Positions 1-7,294 of a DNA stretch of 10,978 nucleotides are shown piece by piece. Numbering within the stretch: the first letter of the stretch is position 1; every line of letters starts with the position of its first letter. Made by a program: the position numbers and the translations under genes. Source of the stretch: Actinomycetota bacterium (GTDB lineage Bacteria > Actinomycetota > CADDZG01 > WHSQ01); contig JADDQX010000066.1 in NCBI GenBank assembly GCA_016781115.1, forward strand, positions 1 through 10,978. The letters run 5' to 3'. Under the pieces are notes generated by a model. That model saw only the letters and a list, made by a program, of their open reading frames with translations, did not search any database and was not told where the DNA came from.

Positions 1-1
1 C

Positions 2-1507
2 GCCGCCGCGGGCAACTACGACGGGTTCCGGCTCTTCAACGTGAACAACCCGGAGAACCCCGTCGAGGTCGCCAACGTTCGCTGTCGGGGGCCACAGAAC
101 GACGTCTCCTTCTACCAGGCCAACAACCGCCTGCTCCTGATCCAGTCGATCGATCGCCCGCAGACGCATTCGGGCATGGAGGCCCCGAACGCCTGCGCGC
201 TGAGCCGGGACACACCACTATCAACGAACAACCCGCCGCCGTTGAGCAGGCGCTTCGCCTTCGGGTTCGAGGGACTGCGGATCTTCGACGTCACCCGCCC
301 GGAAGCTCCGCGGATCATCGCTGCCGTCCCGACCGCGTGTGGGTCGCACACGCACACGACGATCCCGGACAAGGACGACCAGCGGGCGATCATCTACGTC
401 TCGTCGTACCCGATCGGCGCGAGCGTGTCGCCCGAACCCGGTCCCGGCGACCAGGGACCTCGCTGCACCCAGCCGCACGCCAAGATCTCGATCGTGCAGA
501 TCCCCGACCGCGCTCCGGAGGCGGCGAGCGTCTTGAAGGAGCAGCCACTCGACGGCGACACCAAACCGTTCCGAGGAACCCTCGGGACGGGCGGCACCGG
601 CGCCGTCGGATGCCACGACATCACGACGCTGACCGAGGCCAGCCAGTCGCCCGAGACGAACCCGCCACCGCGGCGGGAGACCGCGGCTTCGGCGTGTCTC
701 GAAGAGGGACAGCTGTGGGACATCTCCGATCCGGCCAATCCACAGACGACCGGACCGCGCCACTCGCACATCTATAACCCGTTCATCACCCCGGCCAATC
801 CGGCCGCGGGGGGGCTGTTCCACACCGCCTCGTGGACGTGGGACGGCGAGGTCATCCTGTTCACCGACGAGTGGCAGGGCGGCGGGGCGCACGGCTGCGA
901 CGGTCCCGAGGACACCCGCGGGAACGTGTGGTTCTACAAGGCGGTCGAGCCCGGAGTCGAGCCCCCGGTCTTCGGTCGCTACATGATGCCGCGCGCACAA
1001 CCTCAGGCAGAGGTCTGCTCGCTCCACAACGGCAACGTGATCCCGACCAACGAGGGCTACTTCGGCATCTCGTCCTCGTACGAAGGTGGCACAAGCGTGT
1101 TCGACTTCAGCAGCGTCCAGGACTTCCCGGAGCTGCCGCCGTTCCAGCACGGACAGGCGGCGCCTGCTACGGCGCCGCCACTCGTCGCCCGTGAGGTCGC
1201 CTACGCGGACATGCAGAACGTCGACGGTAGGGGCAAGGACGACACCTGGTCGTCGTACTGGTGGAACGACTACATCTGGGTGAACGGCGGTCTCGTCCGC
1301 GGCCGGGCCGATGATGCGGCTCGCCAGCGCGGCTTCGACGTGTTCAAGATCCTCCTGCCACAGGGCAAGGGTCTGGGTGATCAGACGGAGCCGACGGACG
1401 TGTTCGACCAGCAGTTCCGCGCCCGGAAGTTCCCTGACGCCTTCAACCCGCAGACCCAGGAGGTGCAGCACGGAACCGGCTGGGGGCAGGGTGATCAGTC
1501 GGGTTAG
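2..1507 (+). CDS. LVIVD-like beta-propeller protein, Cys/His-rich, 5'-truncated
   Basis: The frame is open from the left edge of the window, so the true start and any signal peptide lie outside; GTG at 41 is only the first visible start-type codon. About 501 residues are visible, ending at TAG 1505-1507. Blade-like phrases recur: FNVNNPENPVEVANV, LRIFDVTRPEAPRIIAAV and LWDISDPANPQTTGP, each of the form (F/W)D(V/I)(T/S)xPxxP, as in LVIVD-repeat propellers, which are usually exported. The rest continues as propeller-like strands (VILFTDEWQGG, YFGISSSYEGG, GGTSVFDFSS). There are eight cysteines, an even number consistent with disulfides outside the cytoplasm, and clustered histidines (GSHTHT, GCHDI, RHSHIYNP, FHTASW, SLHNGN) that could line a metal site; that last point is inference. 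The substrate and function are unknown. A strong hairpin terminator follows. Confidence 0.8.
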   Translation, partial: AAAGNYDGFRLFNVNNPENPVEVANVRCRGPQNDVSFYQANNRLLLIQSIDRPQTHSGMEAPNACALSRDTPLSTNNPPPLSRRFAFGFEGLRIFDVTRPEAPRIIAAVPTACGSHTHTTIPDKDDQRAIIYVSSYPIGASVSPEPGPGDQGPRCTQPHAKISIVQIPDRAPEAASVLKEQPLDGDTKPFRGTLGTGGTGAVGCHDITTLTEASQSPETNPPPRRETAASACLEEGQLWDISDPANPQTTGPRHSHIYNPFITPANPAAGGLFHTASWTWDGEVILFTDEWQGGGAHGCDGPEDTRGNVWFYKAVEPGVEPPVFGRYMMPRAQPQAEVCSLHNGNVIPTNEGYFGISSSYEGGTSVFDFSSVQDFPELPPFQHGQAAPATAPPLVAREVAYADMQNVDGRGKDDTWSSYWWNDYIWVNGGLVRGRADDAARQRGFDVFKILLPQGKGLGDQTEPTDVFDQQFRARKFPDAFNPQTQEVQHGTGWGQGDQSG

Positions 1508-1564
1508 GCGCTGATGCAGTACAACGTCGCCCGTCGATCGGCTGAGTAATGCCGAAAAGTGAGC

Positions 1565-1592
1565 GAGAGGGCGGCCGTGGGGCCGCCCTCTC
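1565..1592 (+). terminator. Hairpin terminator after the first propeller gene
   Basis: A perfect 12-bp inverted repeat (GAGAGGGCGGCC at 1565-1576, loop GTGG, GGCCGCCCTCTC at 1581-1592) sits 58 bases after the stop codon. There is no real T-tract behind it, only TCTCGGCTT, which is common for actinobacterial terminators. It separates the first propeller gene from the lipoprotein gene. Confidence 0.75.
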
Positions 1593-1598
1593 TCGGCT

Positions 1599-1604
1599 TA
1601 CGAT
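1599..1604 (+). promoter_or_regulatory. Possible -10 element for a leaderless mRNA
   Basis: TACGAT fits the TAnnnT form of a -10 box and lies 9 bases before ATG 1614. No ribosome binding site is visible before that ATG, so a leaderless or nearly leaderless transcript is possible. No convincing -35 box is seen, because the position where it would fall is inside the terminator stem. Confidence 0.3.
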
Positions 1605-1613
1605 CGCGCTCCC

Positions 1614-2780
1614 ATGACATCGCGATCGCAGCCGCTGCGAGTGCGGGTTGCCAGCTTGCTCCTTCTAGCGGTGGCCGCCGGCGGGTGCGAGCCCGACGCG
1701 AACCCCTCGGGGGGTGCTGACAGAACGGCTGATGAGCGACAAGCGGTGCTCGCGGCGGAGAGCGGCCCGCTGACGGTCGTGGACGGAGAGCTGATGCGGA
1801 CGACTTGGGCGGTACGGGACGAGCTCTACCTGCCCGGAAAGCAAGAGCCCGAGACGCTAAGCGGGCCGGTCCAGGCCCCGTTCACCGGGACGCTGTCGCC
1901 GGCGGCCGTAGCCAGGCCGGGGGACGAGGACGCCATCGTGTACAGCTCCTTCCTGAAGAAGCGGCCGGTCCTGCGCCTCCACGATCTCGGCGACGACAAA
2001 GATGCCGTTCTCGACGAGGGCGCGTACTCACCCGTGTGGGGGGATGCGGGCCTTGCCTACTTCAAGGGCCTCGCGTCTCGTGTCAAGGATCCGGCCCGCT
2101 ACCTCGGACACGTCGTCGTACGGTCACGACCCAAGTCGAAGCGCGTTCGCTGGAGCGCGAAGCCGGCGCGTTACGTCCCGAGTGCCTGGGCGGGCGCGCG
2201 CTTGATCGTCCATGAGCTGAAACGGACATGGCCGACGCTGGTCGTCTTCGACGGCCCGAAGCAGCGGCGTGTCCTCTCGCGACGCGCGGGGCTCATCGCG
2301 CTGAGCCCGGACGGCACGCGCGCCTTCATCGCGAAGGAGCCCCGTCCGTCACCGACCGTGGCCATCGTCGACGTCGCAGGGGGCCGTGAGCTCGCAAGCT
2401 TCAGCCTCGCGGATCTTCGCGACCCGTTCCGGGGCGAGAAGATCAACTACGTGGCCGACTCCGGTGCCTGGACCGGCGAGACGGTGGTGGCCGCGGTCAC
2501 GAACGGCCTCGCGGTCTTCCGCGTCGGCGACGAAGGGATCGAGCTCGAACAGCTACTGGGGGTCGATCCCGACGCGTTCCCGACCGGGCTGACCGAGCCG
2601 AAGAGCGACGACACGGGTCGCTACATCGTTGTCAGCGCGGAGCTCATGCAAGAGCCCGGCGCTGTGTTCACGCGCACGTCGATCATGGAGTGCGACCGGA
2701 TCGAGCGGCGCTGTGTGCGAGGCCCATCCGCTCCTAGCTTCCTGCCGCCCCGCCTCATCTACAATCCCAGCCGGCCGTAG
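1614..2780 (+). CDS. Exported lipoprotein with propeller-like blades
   Basis: The protein has 388 residues. The N-terminus is a lipoprotein signal peptide: basic start (SRSQPLRVRV), hydrophobic LLLLAVAA, then a lipobox AGGC with the lipidated cysteine at residue 25. This predicts a protein anchored to the outer face of the membrane. A low-complexity linker follows, and the body contains strands typical of TolB/WD40-like propellers, such as LIALSPDGTRAFIAKE followed by TVAIVDVAGGRELASF, and GLAVFRVGDEG. Only two further cysteines are seen, close together near the C-terminus (MECDRIERRC), perhaps a disulfide. The start at 1614 is chosen because it gives a complete signal peptide; no Shine-Dalgarno is visible. 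I do not recognise a specific family. Its neighbours on both sides are also propeller-like, which suggests a shared extracytoplasmic role, but no substrate can be inferred. Confidence 0.75.
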   Translation: MTSRSQPLRVRVASLLLLAVAAGGCEPDANPSGGADRTADERQAVLAAESGPLTVVDGELMRTTWAVRDELYLPGKQEPETLSGPVQAPFTGTLSPAAVARPGDEDAIVYSSFLKKRPVLRLHDLGDDKDAVLDEGAYSPVWGDAGLAYFKGLASRVKDPARYLGHVVVRSRPKSKRVRWSAKPARYVPSAWAGARLIVHELKRTWPTLVVFDGPKQRRVLSRRAGLIALSPDGTRAFIAKEPRPSPTVAIVDVAGGRELASFSLADLRDPFRGEKINYVADSGAWTGETVVAAVTNGLAVFRVGDEGIELEQLLGVDPDAFPTGLTEPKSDDTGRYIVVSAELMQEPGAVFTRTSIMECDRIERRCVRGPSAPSFLPPRLIYNPSRP

Positions 2781-3052
2781 CCCCGCCCATCACCCCGGAT
2801 CGCACGCACTGGTTCCCGACGAGCTGCAATCCGTACACGCGGTGGCGGCGTTGGCCTCTGTCGAACTGGTCCCTTCTACGTACGCGGTGGGATCGACGCG
2901 GGGTCCTCCTAGTGGTGGTCGGTTCTGCCGCTTCAACGCAAGCAGAGTGAGGAGAGGTCGAGGGAGACCGACCGCGCCGGTAGCCGTGTCGCATGCCGAG
3001 CAGCTTCGGTGGTTCTGGAGGAGTCCGACGCGTTCGGGCGAATCCTTCTCGG
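2781..3052 (+). other. Intergenic region, no gene recognised
   Basis: These 272 bases hold no convincing gene on either strand; the open frames here are GC-driven shadows with Arg/Pro/Ser-rich translations. An imperfect direct repeat (CGTACACGCGGTGG near 2832 and CGTACGCGGTGG near 2879) is visible, of unknown meaning. GGAGGAG near 3018 looks like a ribosome binding site but is 30 bases from the preferred start at 3053. No clear terminator or promoter was found. Confidence 0.4.
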
Positions 3053-4174
3053 ATGAGCGCACGGTTCCGCCGCGCGGCTGGCGCGGCCTTGGCAGCACTG
3101 GTGGCCTCCTCTGCCTATCCGGCCACCGCATCCACCGGCTACGTCCCCGAGTCGGTGGTCGAGGTGTCGAAGAAGGCAGGTCTTGGACGGGTCGAGGTGC
3201 AGGGGCCGATCGGAGCCGTGCTTCAAAGGGACGAGGGCACCGTGGCGATCCTCGACACGAGGGATCCCGCCCGCCCCAGGGTGGTGGGGCGCTACGACAC
3301 CGCCAAGGACTCGCTTGATGGAGAGCTCGCCTTCTCACACGACGGGAAGTGGCTCTTCTATGCCCGTCAAACGAAGAACTTCGATGAGGAGGGTCTCCAC
3401 GTCCTGGACGTGTCCGACCCGAAGAGCCCGACGCTCGCGTTCTATCAACCCGCCGGCGGCTCCTATCGGGTGGAGTACATCAAGCAGGGGGATGCCGAGT
3501 GGGTGGTCCTGCTGGACGCGATCGACGGCCTCGTCGTGTACCGCTTCAACCCGCAGACGGGCGCGCTCGTGCCCGTTCACGTAGACGCTCTTCCCGTTCT
3601 GAAGGTCGGCGGGCCGGCCTCGGCGGACATGGTCTACGACCCGAAGGACGCGCAGACGGGCAAGCCTCTGCTCTACGTGACCACCGGCAAGACCGGCCTC
3701 CAGGTCTTCGACTTCTCGAGTCCTGCTGCCCCGGTCGAGCTGGCGAGTTGGGACGAGGTCGGCTTGGCCGAGATCGAGGTCCATGCGACGAAGGGCTCTC
3801 GCATCGTGTTCGCCGCCACGGAGTACTGGTTCGACAAGTCGCTGGAGCCGGACGTGATCGCGCTGGACGCAAGCGACTTCGGGAAGGTCGTGGAACGCCG
3901 CCGGATCTCTCTGAACCTCCCGGCGGCCGAGGGCAACTTCGTGCAGGGGATGGCGCTCGGCGGCGATCGGCTCTACGTGGCGCACTCCACCAAGGGGCTC
4001 GTCGTGTTCGATACCCGAAGCGGGAAAGTGAGAGCCCGCTACATCCAGAAAGGGACGCGCAATGAGGCGGCGGGCGTGCAAGGTGAGCCCTACGCGATCG
4101 ACGTGGAGCTGGTCGGCGGCCACCTGTACCTGACCGACGCGGCCCTCGGGACCCTGACCACGCTCCGTCGCTAG
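3053..4174 (+). CDS. Secreted LVIVD-repeat beta-propeller protein
   Basis: From ATG 3053 the protein has 373 residues. I chose this start over the in-frame ATG at 2993 because it gives a standard signal peptide: MSARFRR, a hydrophobic stretch AAGAALAALVASS, then a probable cleavage site near ATAS (about residue 27). The extra 20 residues from 2993 are Gly/Arg/Ser-rich and not signal-like, though neither start has a well-placed Shine-Dalgarno. The body has repeated blades: VAILDTRDPARPRVVGRY, LHVLDVSDPKSPTLAFY, LQVFDFSSPAAPVELASW and LVVFDTRSGKVRARY, the first three with the (L/V)xxxDxxxPxxP pattern of LVIVD repeats. It has no cysteine, unlike the first gene of the window, so the two are not recent duplicates. 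It probably works outside the cytoplasm as a binding or scaffold propeller; the partner is unknown. The end, at TAG 4172-4174, is followed by a small palindrome. Confidence 0.8.
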   Translation: MSARFRRAAGAALAALVASSAYPATASTGYVPESVVEVSKKAGLGRVEVQGPIGAVLQRDEGTVAILDTRDPARPRVVGRYDTAKDSLDGELAFSHDGKWLFYARQTKNFDEEGLHVLDVSDPKSPTLAFYQPAGGSYRVEYIKQGDAEWVVLLDAIDGLVVYRFNPQTGALVPVHVDALPVLKVGGPASADMVYDPKDAQTGKPLLYVTTGKTGLQVFDFSSPAAPVELASWDEVGLAEIEVHATKGSRIVFAATEYWFDKSLEPDVIALDASDFGKVVERRRISLNLPAAEGNFVQGMALGGDRLYVAHSTKGLVVFDTRSGKVRARYIQKGTRNEAAGVQGEPYAIDVELVGGHLYLTDAALGTLTTLRR

Positions 4175-4184
4175 GCGCCGACCT

Positions 4185-4201
4185 GCCGTTTACCAAACGG
4201 C
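4185..4201 (+). promoter_or_regulatory. Perfect palindrome before the CxxC-repeat gene
   Basis: GCCGTTT ACC AAACGGC is a 7-bp perfect inverted repeat with a 3-base loop, followed at 4204-4217 by a weaker one (GGCT-6-AGCC). It lies 10 bases after the upstream stop and 49 bases before the preferred start at 4251. It could be a weak terminator or an operator. TTTACC inside it also resembles a -35 box, but no good -10 follows at the right distance (TAATAG at 4210 is a poor match). Confidence 0.35.
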
Positions 4202-4250
4202 TCGGCTGGTAATAGCCCCCGTGATGGCTCTACACCCACTGAGGTTGTGC

Positions 4251-4997
4251 ATGCGGTTCTCCAAGAGATTCGCTCTGGTTCTTGTCGTTGTCGCGGCCCT
4301 GCTGTCGGCAACGGTGCCGGTCGCGCAGGCCCAGACGCCGGGCGGCGACAACCTCGCTCTGGCTCAGAACACCAAGAACAACTCGAACGTCTTCGACCTG
4401 TCCTTCAACATCCGCCGCGTCATGGCGGGAGCCGTCGACGTGGACAACGCGGCGGTAGCCGTTGCCAGCTGTGAATCGTGTCGGACGATCGCGATAGCGA
4501 TCCAGGTCGTCCTGATCTTCAGCGACCCAGACGTGGTGACGACCGACAACCTCGCGCTCGCACTGAACGTCGAATGCACGAGCTGCGAGACCATGGCGCT
4601 CGCGTACCAGTACGTCCTAACGACGGACGGGCCGGTGCATTTCACCGGAGAGGGAAACCAGGCCATCGCGGAGATCCTCAAGGAGATCAGAGAGATCGCG
4701 TCCGATGAGGAGCTGACCTTAGAGGAGATACACGCGCAGGTGGATCCGCTCGTGGACGAGCTCTACGCGGTGGTGGACACACAGCTGGTCGCCGCGGGGC
4801 CGCCAGAAGAGCAGGAGGCGGAGGACCTGGAGGCAGAGGGAACGCCGGAGCCGACCACGACCGACACCACCGCGACCACGCCCGCACCGGTCGAGTCGTC
4901 GCCTGCGCCGGACGGATCGACGACACCGGCCTCCTCCGAAAGTCCCACGGCCGCAGAGTCGCCCAGCTCCGAACCGACACCTGTTACAACTCCTTAG
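4251..4997 (+). CDS. Secreted protein with three DN-A-A repeats, two CxxC motifs and a Pro/Thr/Ser tail
   Basis: The protein has 248 residues from ATG 4251, chosen over GTG 4221 and ATG 4224 because GAGG at 4241-4244 lies six bases before it and because it begins a clean signal peptide (MRFSKRF, hydrophobic LVLVVVAALLSA, probable cleavage after AQA, residue 27). Residues 33-131 hold three related units starting DNLALA (33), DNAAVA (65) and DNLALA (99). Units two and three carry CESC (74-77) and CTSC (109-112), each followed by T(I/M)A(I/L)A-x-Q. A charged, helix-prone stretch follows (135-180), then an acidic Pro/Thr/Ser-rich tail (190-248) typical of wall-spanning linkers; no LPxTG motif is seen. 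The CxxC pairs may form disulfides or bind metal. I recall similar domains in actinobacterial proteins annotated as peptide zinc metalloproteases, but could not check this. The stop overlaps the next start by one base (TAGTG). The function is unknown. Confidence 0.75.
   Translation: MRFSKRFALVLVVVAALLSATVPVAQAQTPGGDNLALAQNTKNNSNVFDLSFNIRRVMAGAVDVDNAAVAVASCESCRTIAIAIQVVLIFSDPDVVTTDNLALALNVECTSCETMALAYQYVLTTDGPVHFTGEGNQAIAEILKEIREIASDEELTLEEIHAQVDPLVDELYAVVDTQLVAAGPPEEQEAEDLEAEGTPEPTTTDTTATTPAPVESSPAPDGSTTPASSESPTAAESPSSEPTPVTTP
4347..4643 (+). repeat. Three internal protein repeats of about 33 residues
   Basis: The units begin at Asp33, Asp65 and Asp99 of the encoded protein, 32 and 34 residues apart. 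The shared pattern is DNxAxA, a short variable or CxxC segment, then alternating small hydrophobic residues ending in a polar turn (VMAGAV, VVLIFSD, YVLTTDG). Unit one lacks both cysteines, having NTKNNSN in that place. The repeats are recognisable at protein level only; the DNA has diverged. Confidence 0.65.
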
Positions 4998-5842
4998 TGT
5001 CCCGACGATCTGTAAAGCACGGCGCCGCCGTCCTCTGCCTCATCTTCCTCTTGGGTTCTTGTGCGACCGAGCCCTCCGAGGTGGTGGCCGAGACCGCTGC
5101 CAACCTGGAAAAGCTCCGCAGCGGCATCCTGGAGTTGCGCGTCCACGTTTCTCCGGCGCCCGGTGAAGAGGCCGAGCCGCAGGAGGCCGGATTCGAGCTG
5201 ACCGGCAGCTTCCAGTTGCCGGAGGAGGGGCAGCTTCCGGTGGCGGATCTGGAGTACACGGACCTGGGGGCCGAGGAACCGACGACGCAAGGGTTCGTCT
5301 CCACCGGTACCACGGCCTTCATCGAGGTAGATGACCAGGCCTACGAGCTCGCTCCGGAGCAGGCGCAAACGCTCGTCGGCGGTAGCGGCGAGGGCGAGCT
5401 ATTCGCGCAAGCCTCGGTGGAGGAGTGGCTGCGAGAGCCCGAGCTGCACGAAGGAGAGGGTCTGGACGGAGCAGAAGTAGATCGCGTGACCGGCGAGCTC
5501 GACGTCGTCACCGCGCTGAACGACCTCTTCGCTGTGGCTCAGAGCTTCGGGGGTGGCGCCGGCTTCCAAACGATCGAGGGGGACGAGGCCGAGCGCCTAG
5601 AGAACGCGATCCGCTCGTCGCACATCGAGATCATCACGGGGGCCGAGGACCGGCTCCTGCGCCGGCTCCTGATAGAGGTCGAGCTGGCGCTCGACGAGAG
5701 CCTGGAGCTGGCAGAGGTGCTCGGCCCCCTCGCGGGCGCCAGCTTCACACTGGACATGAGCATCTCTCAGCCCAACCAGCCGATCCAGGTCGGCAAGCCG
5801 GCCGACGCGCTGCCGATCGAGGAGCTGACCCGCCAGGGATGA
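4997..5842 (+). CDS. Lipoprotein resembling the LppX/LprAFG family
   Basis: The protein has 281 residues, starting at a GTG that overlaps the preceding stop codon by one base (TAGTG). No Shine-Dalgarno is visible, so translation is probably coupled to the upstream gene. The signal peptide ends in the lipobox LGSC, with the lipidated cysteine at residue 22. The body is acidic, with alternating strands and Thr/Gly turns (GFELTGSFQLP, FVSTGTTAFIEVDDQAYEL, RLLRRLLIEVELAL, SFTLDMSISQPNQP) and ends in a short polar tail. This order (a soluble strand-rich domain with a TTAFIEVDDQAYEL-like central segment and a final long strand pair) resembles the LolA-fold LppX/LprAFG lipoproteins of actinobacteria, which carry lipids or lipoglycans across the envelope. 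The family call is from pattern only. The coupling to the CxxC-repeat gene suggests that the two exported proteins act together. Confidence 0.65.
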   Translation: MSRRSVKHGAAVLCLIFLLGSCATEPSEVVAETAANLEKLRSGILELRVHVSPAPGEEAEPQEAGFELTGSFQLPEEGQLPVADLEYTDLGAEEPTTQGFVSTGTTAFIEVDDQAYELAPEQAQTLVGGSGEGELFAQASVEEWLREPELHEGEGLDGAEVDRVTGELDVVTALNDLFAVAQSFGGGAGFQTIEGDEAERLENAIRSSHIEIITGAEDRLLRRLLIEVELALDESLELAEVLGPLAGASFTLDMSISQPNQPIQVGKPADALPIEELTRQG

Positions 5843-5848
5843 GGCCCT

Positions 5849-5877
5849 CTGCCACGCCTTCGTCGGCGTGCTAATCT
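5849..5877 (+). promoter_or_regulatory. Candidate promoter for the secE-nusG operon
   Basis: CTGCCA (5849-5854, four of six matches to TTGACA) and TAATCT (5872-5877, TAnnnT form) are separated by exactly 17 bases. Transcription would start near 5884, about 65 bases before secE. The candidate overlaps a small hairpin at 5853-5870, so one of the two calls may be fortuitous. Confidence 0.4.
5853..5870 (+). terminator. Possible weak terminator after the lipoprotein gene
   Basis: CACGCC (5853-5858), loop TTCGTC, GGCGTG (5865-5870) forms a 6-bp perfect stem 10 bases after the stop and is followed by the mildly T-rich CTAATCTCTT. It is short for a terminator, and the same bases fit a promoter. Confidence 0.35.
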
Positions 5878-5949
5878 CTTAGCTCATCCCCCCGCACCGG
5901 ACCTTGTTTAGCGCGTCTGGCAGCGGATGAACGACGAAAGGGTCTGGCC

Positions 5950-6243
5950 GTGAATAGGCAGTACAAGCGGATGATGAAGAAGGAAGAGGACCGCAAGAAG
6001 AGCGGGCCTCGTCCCCCCGTCAAAGCTCCGGGGGCTCCGACCAAGAAGGAGCGGACGAAGCCCGGCCAGTTCTTCAAAGAGGTGGTCGCCGAGCTCAAGA
6101 AGGTGGCGTGGCCGACGCGGCCGGAGGTCGTGGCTTATTCGATCGTCGTGCTCGTTTCATCGATCGTCGTAGCCGCTCTCATCTTCGGCATGGACTTCGT
6201 GTTCACCAGAGCCGTCCTCGCTCTCTACGGGGTGGAGCTATGA
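5950..6243 (+). CDS. secE: Preprotein translocase subunit SecE
   Basis: The protein has 97 residues and is a single-span actinobacterial-type SecE. The GTG start follows AAAGGG at about 8 bases. The first 40 residues are basic and Lys/Pro-rich. The hallmark amphipathic helix and turn follow (FFKEVVAELKKVAWPTRPEV, residues 41-60), and then one membrane segment (61-84, AYSIVVLVSSIVVAALIFG). SecE clamps SecY in the membrane channel that exports unfolded proteins. The stop overlaps the nusG start (ATGA), the usual secE-nusG coupling. The tRNA-Trp and rpmG genes often found just upstream in bacteria are not present in the preceding 100 bases. Confidence 0.96.
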   Translation: MNRQYKRMMKKEEDRKKSGPRPPVKAPGAPTKKERTKPGQFFKEVVAELKKVAWPTRPEVVAYSIVVLVSSIVVAALIFGMDFVFTRAVLALYGVEL

Positions 6244-7280
6244 CCGAGACGACCCAGACCGAGACCGATCTGAACGAAGCCGAGCTCGTCGGCGACGTCT
6301 CCGATGACACGACTGACACGGGGCAGCCGAACGAAGATTCGCCTTCGCCCGGTGCCGTAGACCCGTCCGATGTCGTCGCGCCGCAACCGGACCCGGGCGC
6401 CGACGCAACCGATGGCGCCGCGGGCGACGCGAAGGCCTCCTCGGGCGACGCCGACGTGACCGACGACGCCCGCAGCGACGATCCGCCGTCTATCGACCCG
6501 GCCACCGCGCGCGCGGAGACCGGTGGAGACGACATTCCCTCCGACGCAGAGGTTCCTCGCGACTCGGGTCCGCTGACCGTCGGCGTCGTCGACGCGGGGA
6601 CCGACAGCGAGGCCGCTCTTCCCGCGACGAAGAAGGACGAGGTCGAGGCGGACGCTTCCGAGGGCGGCGTCGATGATGAGGCTGTGGCCGACCTCGACGA
6701 GGATCAGCCCGCCGAGTTCTATGAGGACGACCAGCGCATCCCGCCGAACGAGCGGCCCGGTGACTGGTACGTGATCCACACGTACGCCGGTTACGAGAAC
6801 AAGGTGAAGGCGAACCTCAAGTCGCGCATCCAGTCGATGAACGTCGAGGACTCGGTGTTCGAGGTCGTGATCCCGATGGAAGACGTCATGGAGATCAAGC
6901 AGGGCAAGAAGCAGGTCGTCCAGAAGAAGGTCTTCCCCGGCTACCTGCTGTGCCGCATGTACCTCGACGATGACTCCTGGTACGTCGTGCGCAACACCCC
7001 CGGCGTGACGGGATTCGTGGGCTCAGGCGCCAAGCCGACCCCGCTGTCCGACAAAGAGGTGGACCGGATCCTGCAGGTGAAAGCGGATCAGAAGAAGCTC
7101 AAGCCCCGCCTCGAGTTCGAGGAGTCGGAGAGCGTTCGGGTCACCTCCGGGCCGTTCGCCAACTTCACCGGTTCGATCTCCGAGATCAACGTGGACCAGA
7201 GCAAGCTCAAGGTTCTGGTCAACATCTTCGGTCGTGAGACCCCGGTCGAACTCGGGTTCGACCAGGTCTCGAAGCTCTAG
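6240..7280 (+). CDS. nusG: Transcription termination/antitermination protein NusG with long acidic N-terminal extension
   Basis: The protein has 346 residues from ATG 6240, which overlaps the secE stop by four bases (ATGA). An upstream in-frame start at 6108 is inside secE and is rejected. Residues 1-174 are an Asp/Glu/Ala/Pro/Ser-rich, probably disordered extension. The NGN domain begins at about 175 (DWYVIHTYAGYENKVKANL) and includes KVFPGYLLCRMYLDDDSWYV and RNTPGVTGFVG. The KOW domain occupies about 297-346 (VTSGPFANFTGSISEIN, then VNIFGRETPVELGFDQV). NusG binds RNA polymerase and links it to Rho or the ribosome. Most bacterial NusG proteins have about 180 residues; acidic extensions occur in actinobacteria such as Streptomyces, but this one is among the longer ones I would expect. 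rplK follows after 14 bases, so the genes are probably co-transcribed. Confidence 0.96.
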   Translation: MTETTQTETDLNEAELVGDVSDDTTDTGQPNEDSPSPGAVDPSDVVAPQPDPGADATDGAAGDAKASSGDADVTDDARSDDPPSIDPATARAETGGDDIPSDAEVPRDSGPLTVGVVDAGTDSEAALPATKKDEVEADASEGGVDDEAVADLDEDQPAEFYEDDQRIPPNERPGDWYVIHTYAGYENKVKANLKSRIQSMNVEDSVFEVVIPMEDVMEIKQGKKQVVQKKVFPGYLLCRMYLDDDSWYVVRNTPGVTGFVGSGAKPTPLSDKEVDRILQVKADQKKLKPRLEFEESESVRVTSGPFANFTGSISEINVDQSKLKVLVNIFGRETPVELGFDQVSKL

Positions 7281-7294
7281 AAAGGAACTACGAG

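Noticed and set aside
221..1471. Long minus-strand open frame (416 codons) opposite the first propeller gene
   Set aside because: Its translation is Arg/Val/Leu-rich with no recognisable domain. The + strand frame shows clear LVIVD-type blades, so this is a high-GC shadow.
2993..3052. Earlier start (ATG 2993) for the second propeller gene
   Set aside because: The added 20 residues are Gly/Arg/Ser-rich and would bury the signal peptide; ATG 3053 gives a standard one.
2629..3318. Open frame of 229 codons bridging the lipoprotein and second propeller genes
   Set aside because: It overlaps the ends of two better-supported genes, has no ribosome binding site or domain, and has shadow-like Arg/Ser composition.
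5843..5949. tRNA-Trp, often found upstream of secE
   Set aside because: No cloverleaf, T-loop or CCA-anticodon arrangement was found by eye in this gap.
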